Positions 15,406 through 21,773 are shown, numbered from the stretch's first letter. The stretch: DNA of 22,157 nt from Baffinella frigidus (GCA_026770585.1 MU646303.1:943762-965918); one strand, 5' to 3'. The notes: generated by a model not told the origin, from the sequence alone. A program made the numbers and translations.

Positions 15406-15447
15406 TACATGTAAAAACGTTGACATTTACTTCAGTAGGGTAATGTC

Positions 15448-15591
15448 CTGAAAACCGGGTAATTAGGCCTACGGTATTACCTACGGTAGACCGTAGGGCC
15501 CCTAGCTAGGACCTAATGTTTCATAGGACCCCCTCTAGGCCCCTACGGCCTACCGCAGGCACTACCGTAGGCTTGACTACCCGGTTTTCAG
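15448..15591. repeat. TIR element with CCTACCGTAGG palindromes
   Basis: CTGAAAACCGGGTAATTAGG on the left pairs with CTACCCGGTTTTCAG on the right; the interior holds several CTACGGTAG / CTACCGTAG blocks and CCCTAGCTAGG. Confidence 0.82.
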
Positions 15592-15713
15592 AACTACTCT
15601 TGCATGGGGCTTGTCCCCAGACCCTGAGCGGAACAGCTGCCGAGCGAGAAGGGAACAGTCCATCTAAACCTAATCCATAGGCCCTACCGTAGGGACATAG
15701 GGGGTTCCTACGG

Positions 15714-15746
15714 AAAAGCCAAGGTCGATTTTGGACCTTGGCTTTT
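15714..15746. repeat. Short perfect hairpin
   Basis: AAAAGCCAAGGTC pairs with GACCTTGGCTTTT around a short loop. It looks like a rho-independent terminator but has no bacterial context; it is part of the CCGTAGG repeat group. Confidence 0.8.
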
Positions 15747-15905
15747 GATTTCGTGCCAACCTCGCTCGACAGGGGGGGGGGGGGTCATGATCGCCGAGGT
15801 TTTAAATGCTACCATCATATGCCAACGGCACGCCCTTCCGTAGAAAGGATCCGCCGAGAAAGCATTTTGCTTTTGGATTGAAAAGGGATTTTTAAGGACT
15901 TGCGG

Positions 15906-15941
15906 GGCACGCGCTCCTGCACGAACCTCCGCAGAATCGTG
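15906..15941 (-). pseudogene. Relic of hydrolase last exon, copy 2
   Basis: The - strand reads ILRRFVQERVPRK, matching the middle of the last exon. Confidence 0.68.
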
Positions 15942-16010
15942 ATGTCTACTGTAGGGTCCTAGGGAGGCGCGGCTCTCATGAGCAAGATTCCCCTGAAGAC
16001 TTGTAACGGG

Positions 16011-16045
16011 AACAGCGTTCCTGTACGAACCTTCGCAGGAATCCA
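16011..16045 (-). pseudogene. Relic of hydrolase last exon, copy 3
   Basis: The - strand reads GFLRRFVQERCSR. Same block, more diverged. Confidence 0.62.
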
Positions 16046-16126
16046 ATGCAGGAATAACCAGAGTGACTTTACTCAGGAAGAGATGGTGATAGGATCGACG
16101 GAAGAGAGCGTGTCGAGATCGGTTGG

Positions 16127-16232
16127 ATATCCCTTAAGTGGCCAGTAGGCTCATACGCCCTACCGTAGGGCCCTAGGACCTGCCTAGGACCTCTTGGCGG
16201 TCAACTTTGACCGCGTGTCCACTTAAGGGGTA
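16127..16232. repeat. TIR element, about 106 bp
   Basis: ATATCCCTTAAGTGG on the left is complementary to CCACTTAAGGGGTAT on the right. The interior holds CCCTACCGTAGGGCCCTAGG and GGTCAACTTTGACC. Confidence 0.75.
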
Positions 16233-16271
16233 TGGTGGTCTGATCGACGGAACGGAAAGGATGAGGGGGTG

Positions 16272-16361
16272 TCATGATCGGCGGAAGGGGAGGCCTAGGG
16301 AGGTGCGGGGTGCGCGCTCCTGCACGAACCTCCGCAGAAGCTTCAGCATCTTTGCATCGAT
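16272..16361 (-). CDS. Hydrolase last exon with stop
   Basis: Acceptor AACCAG|ATC, then IDAKMLKLLRRFVQERAPRT and SLGLPFRRS, then TGA. It joins the previous exon in phase 0 as GLGHDIDAKMLKLLRRFV, which matches the end of acyl-protein thioesterases, where the catalytic His is followed by a short loop and the last helix. The acceptor abuts the GGTTTGG array (CCAAACC on the sense strand). The last dozen residues may instead be intron if a GA donor is used at CAG|GAGCGC. Confidence 0.7.
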   Translation of the reverse strand: MDAKMLKLLRRFVQERAPRTSLGLPFRRS

Positions 16362-16364
16362 CTG

Positions 16365-16592
16365 GTTTGGGGTTTGGGGTTTGGGGTTTGGGGTTTGGGG
16401 TTTGGGGTTTGGGGTTTGGGGTTTGGGGTTTGGGGTTTGGGGTTTGTGGTTTGGGTTTGGGGTTTGGGGTTTGGGGTTTGGGGTTTGGGGTTTGGGGTTT
16501 GGGGTTTGTTTGGTGTTTGGTGTTTGGTGTTTGGGGTTTGTGGTTTGGAGTTTGGGGTTTGGGGTTTGGGGTTGAGGGTTTAGGGTTTAGGG
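16365..16592. repeat. (GGTTTGG)n / TTTAGGG telomere-like array
   Basis: About 30 GGTTTGG units, then GGTTTAGGG. On the sense (-) strand of the hydrolase gene this is CCAAACC/CCCTAAA. It fills the whole last intron. Confidence 0.95.
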
Positions 16593-16598
16593 CCAGAC

Positions 16599-16695
16599 GT
16601 CATGGCCGAGCCCAGTGAACGAATGGTACTCGACATCCATCTTGAGTTTCCGGCACTTGTCTGAAGCTTCTTTCCCGAGCCGCTCGTCAATCAGC
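16599..16695 (-). CDS. Hydrolase exon with catalytic histidine
   Basis: Acceptor TTGGCAG|G, then LIDERLGKEASDKCRKLKMD and VEYHSFTGLGHD, with donor GAC|GTCTGG in phase 0. K.DVE.H.F.GLGH is the strand and His of the acyl-protein thioesterase family. Upstream in the same frame, ALVPLVSAEVGIGR resembles the D..VP....G motif that carries the catalytic acid, but Asp is not there; that part may be exon, giving a longer exon to about 16789, or a relic. Confidence 0.72.
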
Positions 16696-16762
16696 CTGCC
16701 AATGCCTACTTCAGCAGAGACGAGGGGCACGAGAGCGGTGATTGCACGTAGGCCATGAAAAC

Positions 16763-16820
16763 AATCAAACAATGCCAAACGTCGACAGGCTGGTACCAGC
16801 ACCGTTAACTTTGGCCATTG
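16763..16820. repeat. GTTGAC/TTGTACC-type stem-loop motif
   Basis: GTCGACAGGCTGGTACCAGC and GTTAACTTTGGCC belong to the dispersed small stem-loop group also seen at 2086 and 13262. Confidence 0.45.
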
Positions 16821-16876
16821 GTTCTTTTCACGCGGCAGACGGATGCGAAAACCGCTCTAACGCTCAACGCTGAATC

Positions 16877-16994
16877 CTAGCTCTGCCCGAGTTTTATGCT
16901 GGCTCGTCCTTGCAAGTGTTTAGTAGCAGAAATTCAGTGCCCAAGGGCGAATAGAAAGCCTGTAGGACGAGCCAGAATAAAACTCATGCCGAGA
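16877..16994. repeat. Hairpin element, CTCTGCCYGAGTTTTAT family, copy B
   Basis: CTAGCTCTGCCCGAGTTTTA pairs with AATAAAACTCATGCCGAG; the inner part includes GGCTCGTCCT / AGGACGAGCC. Same family as 7345-7505. Confidence 0.85.
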
Positions 16995-17019
16995 CATGAT
17001 AAAACTCAGAGGAGGTGGT

Positions 17020-17068
17020 TCCGAGGCGGGTCCGTGTGAAAAATTGGTCCAGGACGGACCCGCCTCGG
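17020..17068. repeat. Short hairpin GAGGCGGGTCCGT
   Basis: CGAGGCGGGTCCGT pairs with ACGGACCCGCCTCG. The left half, AGAGGCGGGTCCGTGTGA, recurs at 18452-18470. Confidence 0.75.
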
Positions 17069-17105
17069 GTCATTAGGTCGACTGTAGATGGGGTGAGAAG
17101 AGCCC

Positions 17106-17217
17106 AGCTCTGCCTGAGTTTTATTCTGGCTCGTCCTCAAGGCTTTCTATCCGCCCGTGCGTACTGGATTTCTTTAATTAAATAGTTGCAAGGACACGCC
17201 AGAATACGACTCGGGCA
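17106..17217. repeat. Hairpin element, same family, copy C
   Basis: AGCTCTGCCTGAGTTTTATT pairs with AGAATACGACTCGGGCA. A lone right arm (GAATAAAACTCAGGCAGAGC) at 17637-17660 could be the true end of a larger, nested element. Confidence 0.8.
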
Positions 17218-17254
17218 TCCCTCACCGGAGTCGCAGGTGATGAGTCTGGGACTT

Positions 17255-17375
17255 GCACTTGTTAATACTGTAGTTATTTCACCGTCTGTGTAATCATTCG
17301 CACTTGTTAATACTGTAGATATTTTACCGTCTGTGTAATCATTTGCACTTGTTAATACTGTAGTTATTGCACCGT
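17255..17375. repeat. 45-bp tandem repeat, three copies
   Basis: GCACTTGTTAATACTGTAG starts at 17255, 17300 and 17345; CACCGTCTGTGTAATCATT closes the first two units. Confidence 0.92.
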
Positions 17376-17394
17376 CTCAACTTACGGGAACTAC

Positions 17395-17563
17395 CAAGCT
17401 CTGTTCCACTTGGGTTGACTAAATCCATGGTGTCCTTTTATTCGACCCAAATCGCCAAAAGTCAACTTTTCCAAAGGGACTTGTCAACTTTTGGCGAACC
17501 GTTGCAATTTGGGCTCATCAAAATGATGAGCCCGATTGAAGTCGAACAGAGCCAGACTACTTA
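17395..17563. repeat. Hairpin (MITE-like) element
   Basis: AAGCTCTGTTCCACTT and GAAGTCGAACAGAGCC form the ends; CGCCAAAAGTCAAC and GTCAACTTTTGGCG form the inner stem. Its open frame (about 65 codons) is not a recognisable protein. Confidence 0.75.
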
Positions 17564-17587
17564 AGATAGTTGTGTGGAAATTCCTCA

Positions 17588-17632
17588 CCAGTCGGAGTCG
17601 CCGTGGAAGAAGAGGGCCGGGAGACCCACGGA
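17588..17632. repeat. Duplicated 45-bp segment, copy 1
   Basis: CCAGTCGGAGTCGCCGTGGA, then AGAAGAGGGCCGGGAGACCC. Nearly identical to 18140-18184. On + it reads SESPWKKRAGRPT, basic and AT-hook-like; its coding status is unknown. Confidence 0.8.
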
Positions 17633-17661
17633 ATCCGAATAAAACTCAGGCAGAGCTAGTG

Positions 17662-17902
17662 GCTATTCTCCTGCAGGTCTGATAGCATTATAATCACTGT
17701 AGAACATCTTCTTTGGCCTGTAGTAAAGATGTCACGATTTTATCGCAGCTCGATTGTTTTTAGCAGAATCTGGAGCTGACGGCCAAATCTCGAGGATCTG
17801 CGCTTTCAGATTTGAAAACGGATGAAATTTAGGGGTGAAATTCAGCAGAATCCCCGAAATATAGATGGACACTTTATTTTTCAGACCTGCAAGAAGATAT
17901 GT
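17662..17902. repeat. Inverted-repeat element, about 240 bp
   Basis: GCTATTCTCCTGCAGGTCTG on the left pairs with CAGACCTGCAAGAAGATA on the right. Confidence 0.7.
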
Positions 17903-17997
17903 CTGCGCCATTTGATCGGGCCACGCCTTGGTGGGAATTCACGGATTTGACAGTGAATTCACGGACTCAGGACGTATAGCCACTATTATCCGAGGAA

Positions 17998-18114
17998 AGC
18001 TATTTTCTTTTATTTGATTCCATTGAAAATTACTACACGAATGATTTAATATTACTAGTCAAAATCGAACTGTGTAGTAATTTTCATTGCCATCAAATGA
18101 AAGAAAAACAGGCT
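17998..18114. repeat. Hairpin (MITE-like) element
   Basis: TTGAAAATTACTACAC pairs with GTGTAGTAATTTTCA; outer arms AGCTATTTTCTTTT and GAAAGAAAAACAGGCT. The loop GAATGATTTAATATTACTAG resembles the loop of the element at 20318-20440. Confidence 0.88.
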
Positions 18115-18139
18115 TCCCCGGATGAACTAGGCATGCCTG

Positions 18140-18184
18140 ACCAGTCGGAATCGCCGTGGAGGAAGAGGGCCGGGAGACCCACGA
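18140..18184. repeat. Duplicated 45-bp segment, copy 2
   Basis: CCAGTCGGAATCGCCGTGGA, then GGAAGAGGGCCGGGAGACCC. Reads SESPWRKRAGRPT in the + frame. Confidence 0.8.
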
Positions 18185-18257
18185 TCGAATCCCCGACCGG
18201 CACTATGTCCTGCAGACCACGTCAGGTCAGAAGTGAGAATTGCATTTCTGAGTCCAT

Positions 18258-18418
18258 CCACACAGCGGGCTACGAAGGGATTTTCGGCCGAAATCGGGCC
18301 GACTTTCCGTTACGTTATCCGTAGGAACCCCCCTATGTCCCTACGGGTTGCCTACCGTAGGGTCCTAGTTCTTATCGCTTAGGGGTTATTCGAAATCCCT
18401 TCGAAGTCTGCTGTGTGG
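18258..18418. repeat. TIR element carrying the CCTACCGTAGGG palindrome
   Basis: CCACACAGCGGGCTACGAAG at the left is complementary to CTTCGAAGTCTGCTGTGTGG at the right (26-bp TIRs). The interior has ATCCGTAGGAAC, CCTATGTCCCTACGGG and GCCTACCGTAGGGTCCTAG, as at 176-300. Confidence 0.85.
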
Positions 18419-18843
18419 CTACAAGTAAAGTGGATTCTGAGAGAATCTACCCAGAGGCGGGTCCGTGTGAGGAAAGCTATTTTCTTGGTTTGGGGGTTCA
18501 GGATGAGAGAATCTACCCAGGGAAACACGTTTCCATTTTTCGCCAAAAGAGCAGCCCTTTGAAAACCTTTCAGAATTTCAGATACAAGCCAGGGTTTAAT
18601 CATGTACCGGGGTTTTCTGGTACAAGCCCGGACGTGCAAGGGACGAGGCGCTGCAAGTGCATCTGAAAACTCCTCAATAACAGGGCAATTTGCAGGACTG
18701 AGTTTGCAGGATTTTGCAGGACTGCGTCTCTTTCGTGAAGGCCTACCGACGGTTTTGAACCCTAGTCCGAAACCGTACGCCAACTGACTGAACTCGAGGA
18801 GTTTCCCGGAAAGTTTGCTGTGGCGCGGGTGGGAGAGCGCGCC
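18419..18843 (-). other. Intron segment without recognised exon
   Basis: GAGAATCTACCCAG occurs twice (18440, 18506), and GTGTGAGGAAAGCTATTTTCTT matches 17995. GTGGCGCG...CGCGCCAC forms a small hairpin at 18820-18846. The missing hydrolase acid-residue exon could be expected between here and 19400, but I do not see it. Confidence 0.4.
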
Positions 18844-18955
18844 ACAGTTAAGGGTTTAGGGATTGGGGTTCATGGTTTAGGGGTTCAGGGGTTCAGGATT
18901 TAGGGCTTGGGGTTCAGAGTTCAAGGTTCAGGGTTAGGGTTTGGGGTTTGGGGTG
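18844..18955. repeat. Telomere-like array, TTTAGGG on + strand
   Basis: GGGTTTAGGGATTGGGGTTC-type units. The C-rich strand is the sense strand of the hydrolase gene. Confidence 0.88.
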
Positions 18956-19001
18956 TTTGGACCGTAAAGCCCAACCCCTTTGGAGTGTAGGGTGTAGGGT
19001 G

Positions 19002-19090
19002 TGGCACCTCTGGGAACCAACTGGCAATGACCACACGCCCCCCGAATCGCAGATCCATCAACAACGTCGACGCCAGCGCGGTGAAGGGTC
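19002..19090 (-). pseudogene. Relic of nucleophile exon donor side, copy 1
   Basis: The - strand reads FTALASTLLMDLRFGGRVVI and ASWFPE, then GAG|GTGCCA. An intact frame and donor, but the GFSQG part is absent. Confidence 0.8.
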
Positions 19091-19250
19091 TGAGGGTTTA
19101 TGGTCCAGGGTGTATGATTTAGGGTGTAGGGTTTCGGACGTAGGGTTGTCGGGGTGGCGAACTGAGGCCCGGCAAGCTACGTTCATGGTTTAGGGTTTAG
19201 GGTGTAGGGTTTAGAGTTTGGGGTTTAGGGTTTAGGGTGTAGGGTGTAGC
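19085..19250. repeat. Telomere-like array, TTTAGGG/GTGTAGGG on + strand
   Basis: GGGTTTATGG, GGGTGTAGGG and GGTTTAGGG units lie between two relics of the nucleophile exon. Confidence 0.85.
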
Positions 19251-19315
19251 ACCTCTGGGAAGCAACCGGCAATCACCACACGCTTCTCGAAACTCAGATC
19301 CCTCATAAGCGTCGA
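19246..19315 (-). pseudogene. Relic of nucleophile exon donor side, copy 2
   Basis: The - strand reads LSTLMRDLSFEKRVVIAGCF and PE, then GAG|GTGCTA. More diverged than copy 1. Confidence 0.75.
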
Positions 19316-19317
19316 CA

Positions 19318-19412
19318 GGGTTTAGGGTTTAGGATCGAGGGTCAAAGGTTTAGGGGTTAGGGGTTAAAGAAGGTTAGACTGGGGGTTAGAGAAGGGTTTA
19401 GGGTTTGAGGGT
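19318..19412. repeat. Telomere-like array, TTTAGGG on + strand
   Basis: GGGTTTAGGG and GGGGTTAGGGG units end directly at the donor of the nucleophile exon. Confidence 0.85.
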
Positions 19413-19418
19413 TGGTAC

Positions 19419-19543
19419 CTCGGGATACCACCCGGCGATGACCACAAGCCCGCCAAATCGCAGATCCATCAAAAACGTCGACGACAGGGCCGTACACGCC
19501 CCCTGCGAAAACCCGACCACCACTACTCGCTCCGCCGGGATTC
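19419..19543 (-). CDS. Hydrolase exon with nucleophile elbow GFSQG
   Basis: Acceptor CACGCAG|GA, then IPAERVVVVGFSQGACTALS and STFLMDLRFGGLVVIAGWYP plus E, with donor GAG|GTACCA in phase 0. GIP..R....GFSQG is the signature of PF02230 hydrolases: strand beta5, the Ser nucleophile in G-x-S-x-G, then the helix and the next strand ending in GW.P (compare GLSGWLP). The family usually has GFSQGG; here one Gly is missing, while the duplicate at 19637-19703 keeps GFSQGG. It joins the upstream exon through a split Gly codon. Confidence 0.85.
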
Positions 19544-19636
19544 CTGCGTGGATAATTATTTCAGCGATCTGTGTAATTTCAGTGCTGTATTTTGGTCGGG
19601 TGATATGAGGAGAGTCCCGGGTACCATTCTGGCAAC

Positions 19637-19703
19637 TGAACCGGGCAGGCGGTGTACCCTCCCTGCGAAAACCCGACCAGCGTCACCCGTTCCGCCGGGA
19701 TTC
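19637..19703 (-). CDS. Duplicate nucleophile exon (GFSQGG), possibly alternative
   Basis: Acceptor CACGCAG|GA, then IPAERVTLVGFSQGGYTACP, running on to a GTACCC that could be a donor. The serine elbow is intact and closer to the family consensus than in the exon at 19419-19543, but the downstream helix is lost. Either an alternative exon or a recent relic. Confidence 0.55.
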
Positions 19704-19974
19704 CTGCGTGGGTCGTGATACGCGGGAGGGGTAGTTGCGTTCTTGGAGCCCTTTTTACCCATATCCTGCGGTTACTTTTCCGTCAAAGTGAATTATTTGT
19801 GGGCATTTCCGGCAACTTTTGCCGATTTCAAGGGAAAATAATAGATGGACGCGGGGCGTAAAATGACATGTAGCTCTCCCGCGTAGTGGGTGTGTTTCAT
19901 TTTCATGCGTGGGAGTGTTGAGTTGATCACACACTGTTTCTTCAGTGAAGTGTTCCATGAGAAGCGTCTACGCC

Positions 19975-20031
19975 AGGGCAGCACACCCTCCTTTCGAGAC
20001 CCCACCAACACAACTCGCTCCGCTGGGATTC
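19975..20031 (-). pseudogene. Relic of nucleophile exon, copy with broken elbow
   Basis: The - strand reads GIPAERVVLVG, then SRKEGVLPW: a frameshift at the FSQ codons destroys the active site. Followed by CTGGCGTAGACGCTTCTCAT, a match to LSSTFLM in another frame. Confidence 0.75.
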
Positions 20032-20084
20032 CTGCATGTGGGTACTGTGGTCATTTTCTGGCGGATTTTCGTTGGATGAGAGGC

Positions 20085-20147
20085 GTCGACGCCAGCGCAG
20101 TACCCCCTTCCTGCGAGCACCCAACCGCAAACCTTCGCCTGGCATCC
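20085..20147 (-). pseudogene. Relic of nucleophile exon, most diverged copy
   Basis: The - strand has GMPGEGLRLGARRKG in one frame; the base sequence still follows GGAATCCC..GCG, CGCAG and GCGTCGACGC. Confidence 0.65.
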
Positions 20148-20317
20148 CTGCGGCGTGCTGATGCTTCTCATGATTAAACGCTGGGTTTAATTACGTGGTA
20201 TGGTTTCGTTTGGTGATGTGGGGAGAGTCCCCCGTACGACAGATAGTTAGGGGTTTTACCGGGGCGATGACTAAAATGAACACGCCCAGTCCAGGGAAAC
20301 ATGCGATTTTATCCGGA

Positions 20318-20440
20318 CGAGTATTTATGATAAATACGCACCGGCGACAAAATTTACAACACAAATGCTTTAATAATTACTAGTACGGTCCATTTGTGTG
20401 GTAAATTTCGTTGCAGTGGCGTATTTATCATAAACACTCG
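20318..20440. repeat. Hairpin (MITE-like) element
   Basis: CGAGTATTTATGATAAATAC pairs with GTATTTATCATAAACACTCG, and AAATTTACAACACAAATG with CATTTGTGTGGTAAATTT. The loop is CTTTAATAATTACTAGTACG. Confidence 0.9.
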
Positions 20441-20651
20441 CCGCGATTAGATTCGTCCAAGTCGCGGGATCATCCACACATGGCAGCCGTGTTGGTATCA
20501 ATAAAGGCGTCTCGTTCCGTAGAGCAGTTGTCACCTCTGTTGGCCACCAAAACCATGAAACACGGGAGAATGTTGACAGTTTAGGAACATAATCGTCAAC
20601 ATTCGGCATTGTTCCATCCTTTCCCGCCAACAGGTGCGAACACCGCTCTAC

Positions 20652-20692
20652 CTGCGCGGGTCTCTGCTCCGATCAAGCGGCGGGTGCGCCCG
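20652..20692 (-). pseudogene. Relic of hydrolase upstream exon, donor side
   Basis: The - strand reads RTRRLIGAETRA, then GCAG|GTAGAG: a copy of the end of the exon at 20856-20925 (HIRRLIEAETRA). Confidence 0.72.
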
Positions 20693-20722
20693 TAGCAACA
20701 ACCCATGTCCCTACTGATCGTC

Positions 20723-20822
20723 TACCGTAGGGTCCCATGGATGATCCGCTCTCCCATGGATTATCCACTACCGTAGGATCCCATGGCGTATCCCTACCGT
20801 AGGGTCCCATGGATCATCCACT
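20723..20822. repeat. Tandem CTACCGTAGGGTCCCATGG units
   Basis: Three to four units of CCTACCGTAGGRTCCCATGG plus RTNATCC, part of the palindromic family and directly next to the hydrolase exon. Confidence 0.85.
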
Positions 20823-20855
20823 CACTAAATCGATGTGTAGTCCGCTGAGCGGTAC

Positions 20856-20925
20856 CTGCGCGGGTCTCGGCCTCGATGAGGCGGCGAATGTGTCCGGCGT
20901 TGCGCAGCGCGTCCGTTGTGTCCCC
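20856..20925 (-). CDS. Hydrolase exon before the nucleophile
   Basis: Acceptor GCGCAG|GGG, then GDTTDALRNAGHIRRLIEAE and TRA, leaving one base before donor G|GTACCG. In acyl-protein thioesterases the helix before GIP reads like I..A...L..LI..E...GIP; here ALRNAGHIRRLIEAETRAGI fits well. It joins the nucleophile exon at a split Gly codon, and CGCAGG is present at both ends of that intron. Confidence 0.8.
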
Positions 20926-20943
20926 CTGCGCTCCAAGCATCCG

Positions 20944-21083
20944 ACGTCAGGGTGTACAGGGGTACCTCGCTCATCAAAAACCGCCCCTCCACCGAGGACC
21001 ACCACAGGGCCCTAGGCATAGGCCTACTGTAGGGTAGGGGAGGGCGGTGTCTAATGAGCGAGATACCCCTGTAGGAGCCACGT
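20944..21083. repeat. TIR element, about 140 bp
   Basis: TACAGGGGTACCTCGCTCAT on the left pairs with ATGAGCGAGATACCCCTGTA on the right; inner arms ACCGCCCCTCC and GGGAGGGCGGT; centre AGGGCCCTAGGCATAGGCCT. Confidence 0.85.
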
Positions 21084-21105
21084 CAGGATTGTCCCACTTC
21101 CGAAC

Positions 21106-21265
21106 CACAATCGTAAAGCGACGCATCGTCGAACCACGCACGACATTTTTTTATTTTTTTTGTTAGTCGGTAAGTTTTTCTTTTCTTTTCGTTATTCGGT
21201 AAGTTGTAAGGTTGAGGGTCTCAAAACAAAGCAGCCCAAAAATACGGAAGAAAATGAGACTTACA
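21106..21265. other. Intron segment with short repeats
   Basis: CACTTCCGAACCAC and AAAGCGACGCA occur at 21097-21125 and again at 21349-21379. A T-rich stretch is at 21145-21190. TTCGTTATTCGGTAAGTTGTAAG is at 21187. No exon is seen. Confidence 0.5.
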
Positions 21266-21267
21266 AC

Positions 21268-21335
21268 CTGCATGCGCCGGAGTCCATGCGTGGCAACCTC
21301 CTTCTGCAGCAACGCCTCCAGATCCAGGCGCGAAT
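21268..21335 (-). pseudogene. Relic of unrecognised upstream exon
   Basis: The - strand reads LDLEALLQKEVATHGLRRMQ, then CAG|GTTGTAAG: a copy of the 3' half of the exon at 21474-21596, with a consensus donor. It could equally be a second used exon. Confidence 0.65.
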
Positions 21336-21473
21336 CCGGCCACGTGGTTCACTTCCGAACCACGCGCACAAAGCGACGCAACATCAAACGAGAAAAAAAA
21401 GGGACCAGAAAAATAGGTTCGTGGACTGAGAAAACCAGAGGTGCGTAACCTGAGAAAACGAGAGCCTCATAAC

Positions 21474-21596
21474 CTGTATGCGGCGGAGTCCCTGCGTCGA
21501 CACCTCCTTTCGCAGCAACGCCTCCAGATCCAGGCCCGCGTTCGGCCGCGTTTGCCCTGACACTGCCTCCCAGAGCGATTCGGCTAGTCGCGTTGC
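21474..21596 (-). CDS. Unrecognised exon upstream of hydrolase
   Basis: Acceptor GAAGCAG|GCA, then ATRLAESLWEAVSGQTRPNA, GLDLEALLRKEVSTQGLRRI and Q, with donor CAG|GTTATG, phase 0 on both sides. It is predicted helical (LAESLWEAV; LDLEALLRKEV) and I do not recognise a family. It would join the hydrolase exon at 20856-20925 in phase, so it may be the N-terminal part of the same protein, or belong to another - strand gene. Confidence 0.6.
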
Positions 21597-21602
21597 CTGC
21601 TT

Positions 21603-21748
21603 CAGGGTTTAGGGTTGAAAATGCAGGGTTTAGGGTTTGGGGTTTAAGGTTTAGGGTTTAGGGTTCAGGGTTTGGGGTTTAGGGTTTAGGGTTTAGGGTT
21701 TAGGGTGTGGGTTGCAGGGTATAGGGTTTAGGGTTTAGGGTTTGGGAG
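21603..21748. repeat. Telomere-like array, TTTAGGG on + strand
   Basis: The cleanest TTTAGGG run of the window (GGGTTTAGGGTTTAGGG). The sense strand of the - strand gene is CCCTAAA, ending CCCTGAAGCAG|GCA at the exon acceptor. Confidence 0.95.
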
Positions 21749-21773
21749 GTCGCTCCCCCGTGCCACTGGTTAC

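Larger units (their letters stand above)
15241..16271. other. Intergenic region between convergent genes
   Basis: Contains a purine-rich stretch (15241-15350), relics of the last exon of the - strand gene (15361-15405, 15906-15941, 16011-16045), the CCTACCGTAGGG family (15448-15591, 15669-15713), a small hairpin (15714-15746) and a TIR element (16127-16232). No separate gene is seen. Confidence 0.65.

Noticed and set aside
15714-15746. Rho-independent terminator-like hairpin with T tail
   Set aside because: The locus is eukaryotic and the hairpin belongs to the local inverted-repeat families; no bacterial gene ends here.
16207-16618. Open frames of about 115 codons reading GFGVWGLGFGVWGL
   Set aside because: They are translations of the GGTTTGG telomere-like array; all frames are open because the 7-bp unit lacks stops.
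17250-17380. CRISPR array (45-bp unit, three copies)
   Set aside because: Units are head-to-tail without distinct spacers.
17367-17564. 65-codon frame as a small protein
   Set aside because: It lies within an inverted-repeat element and has no family match.
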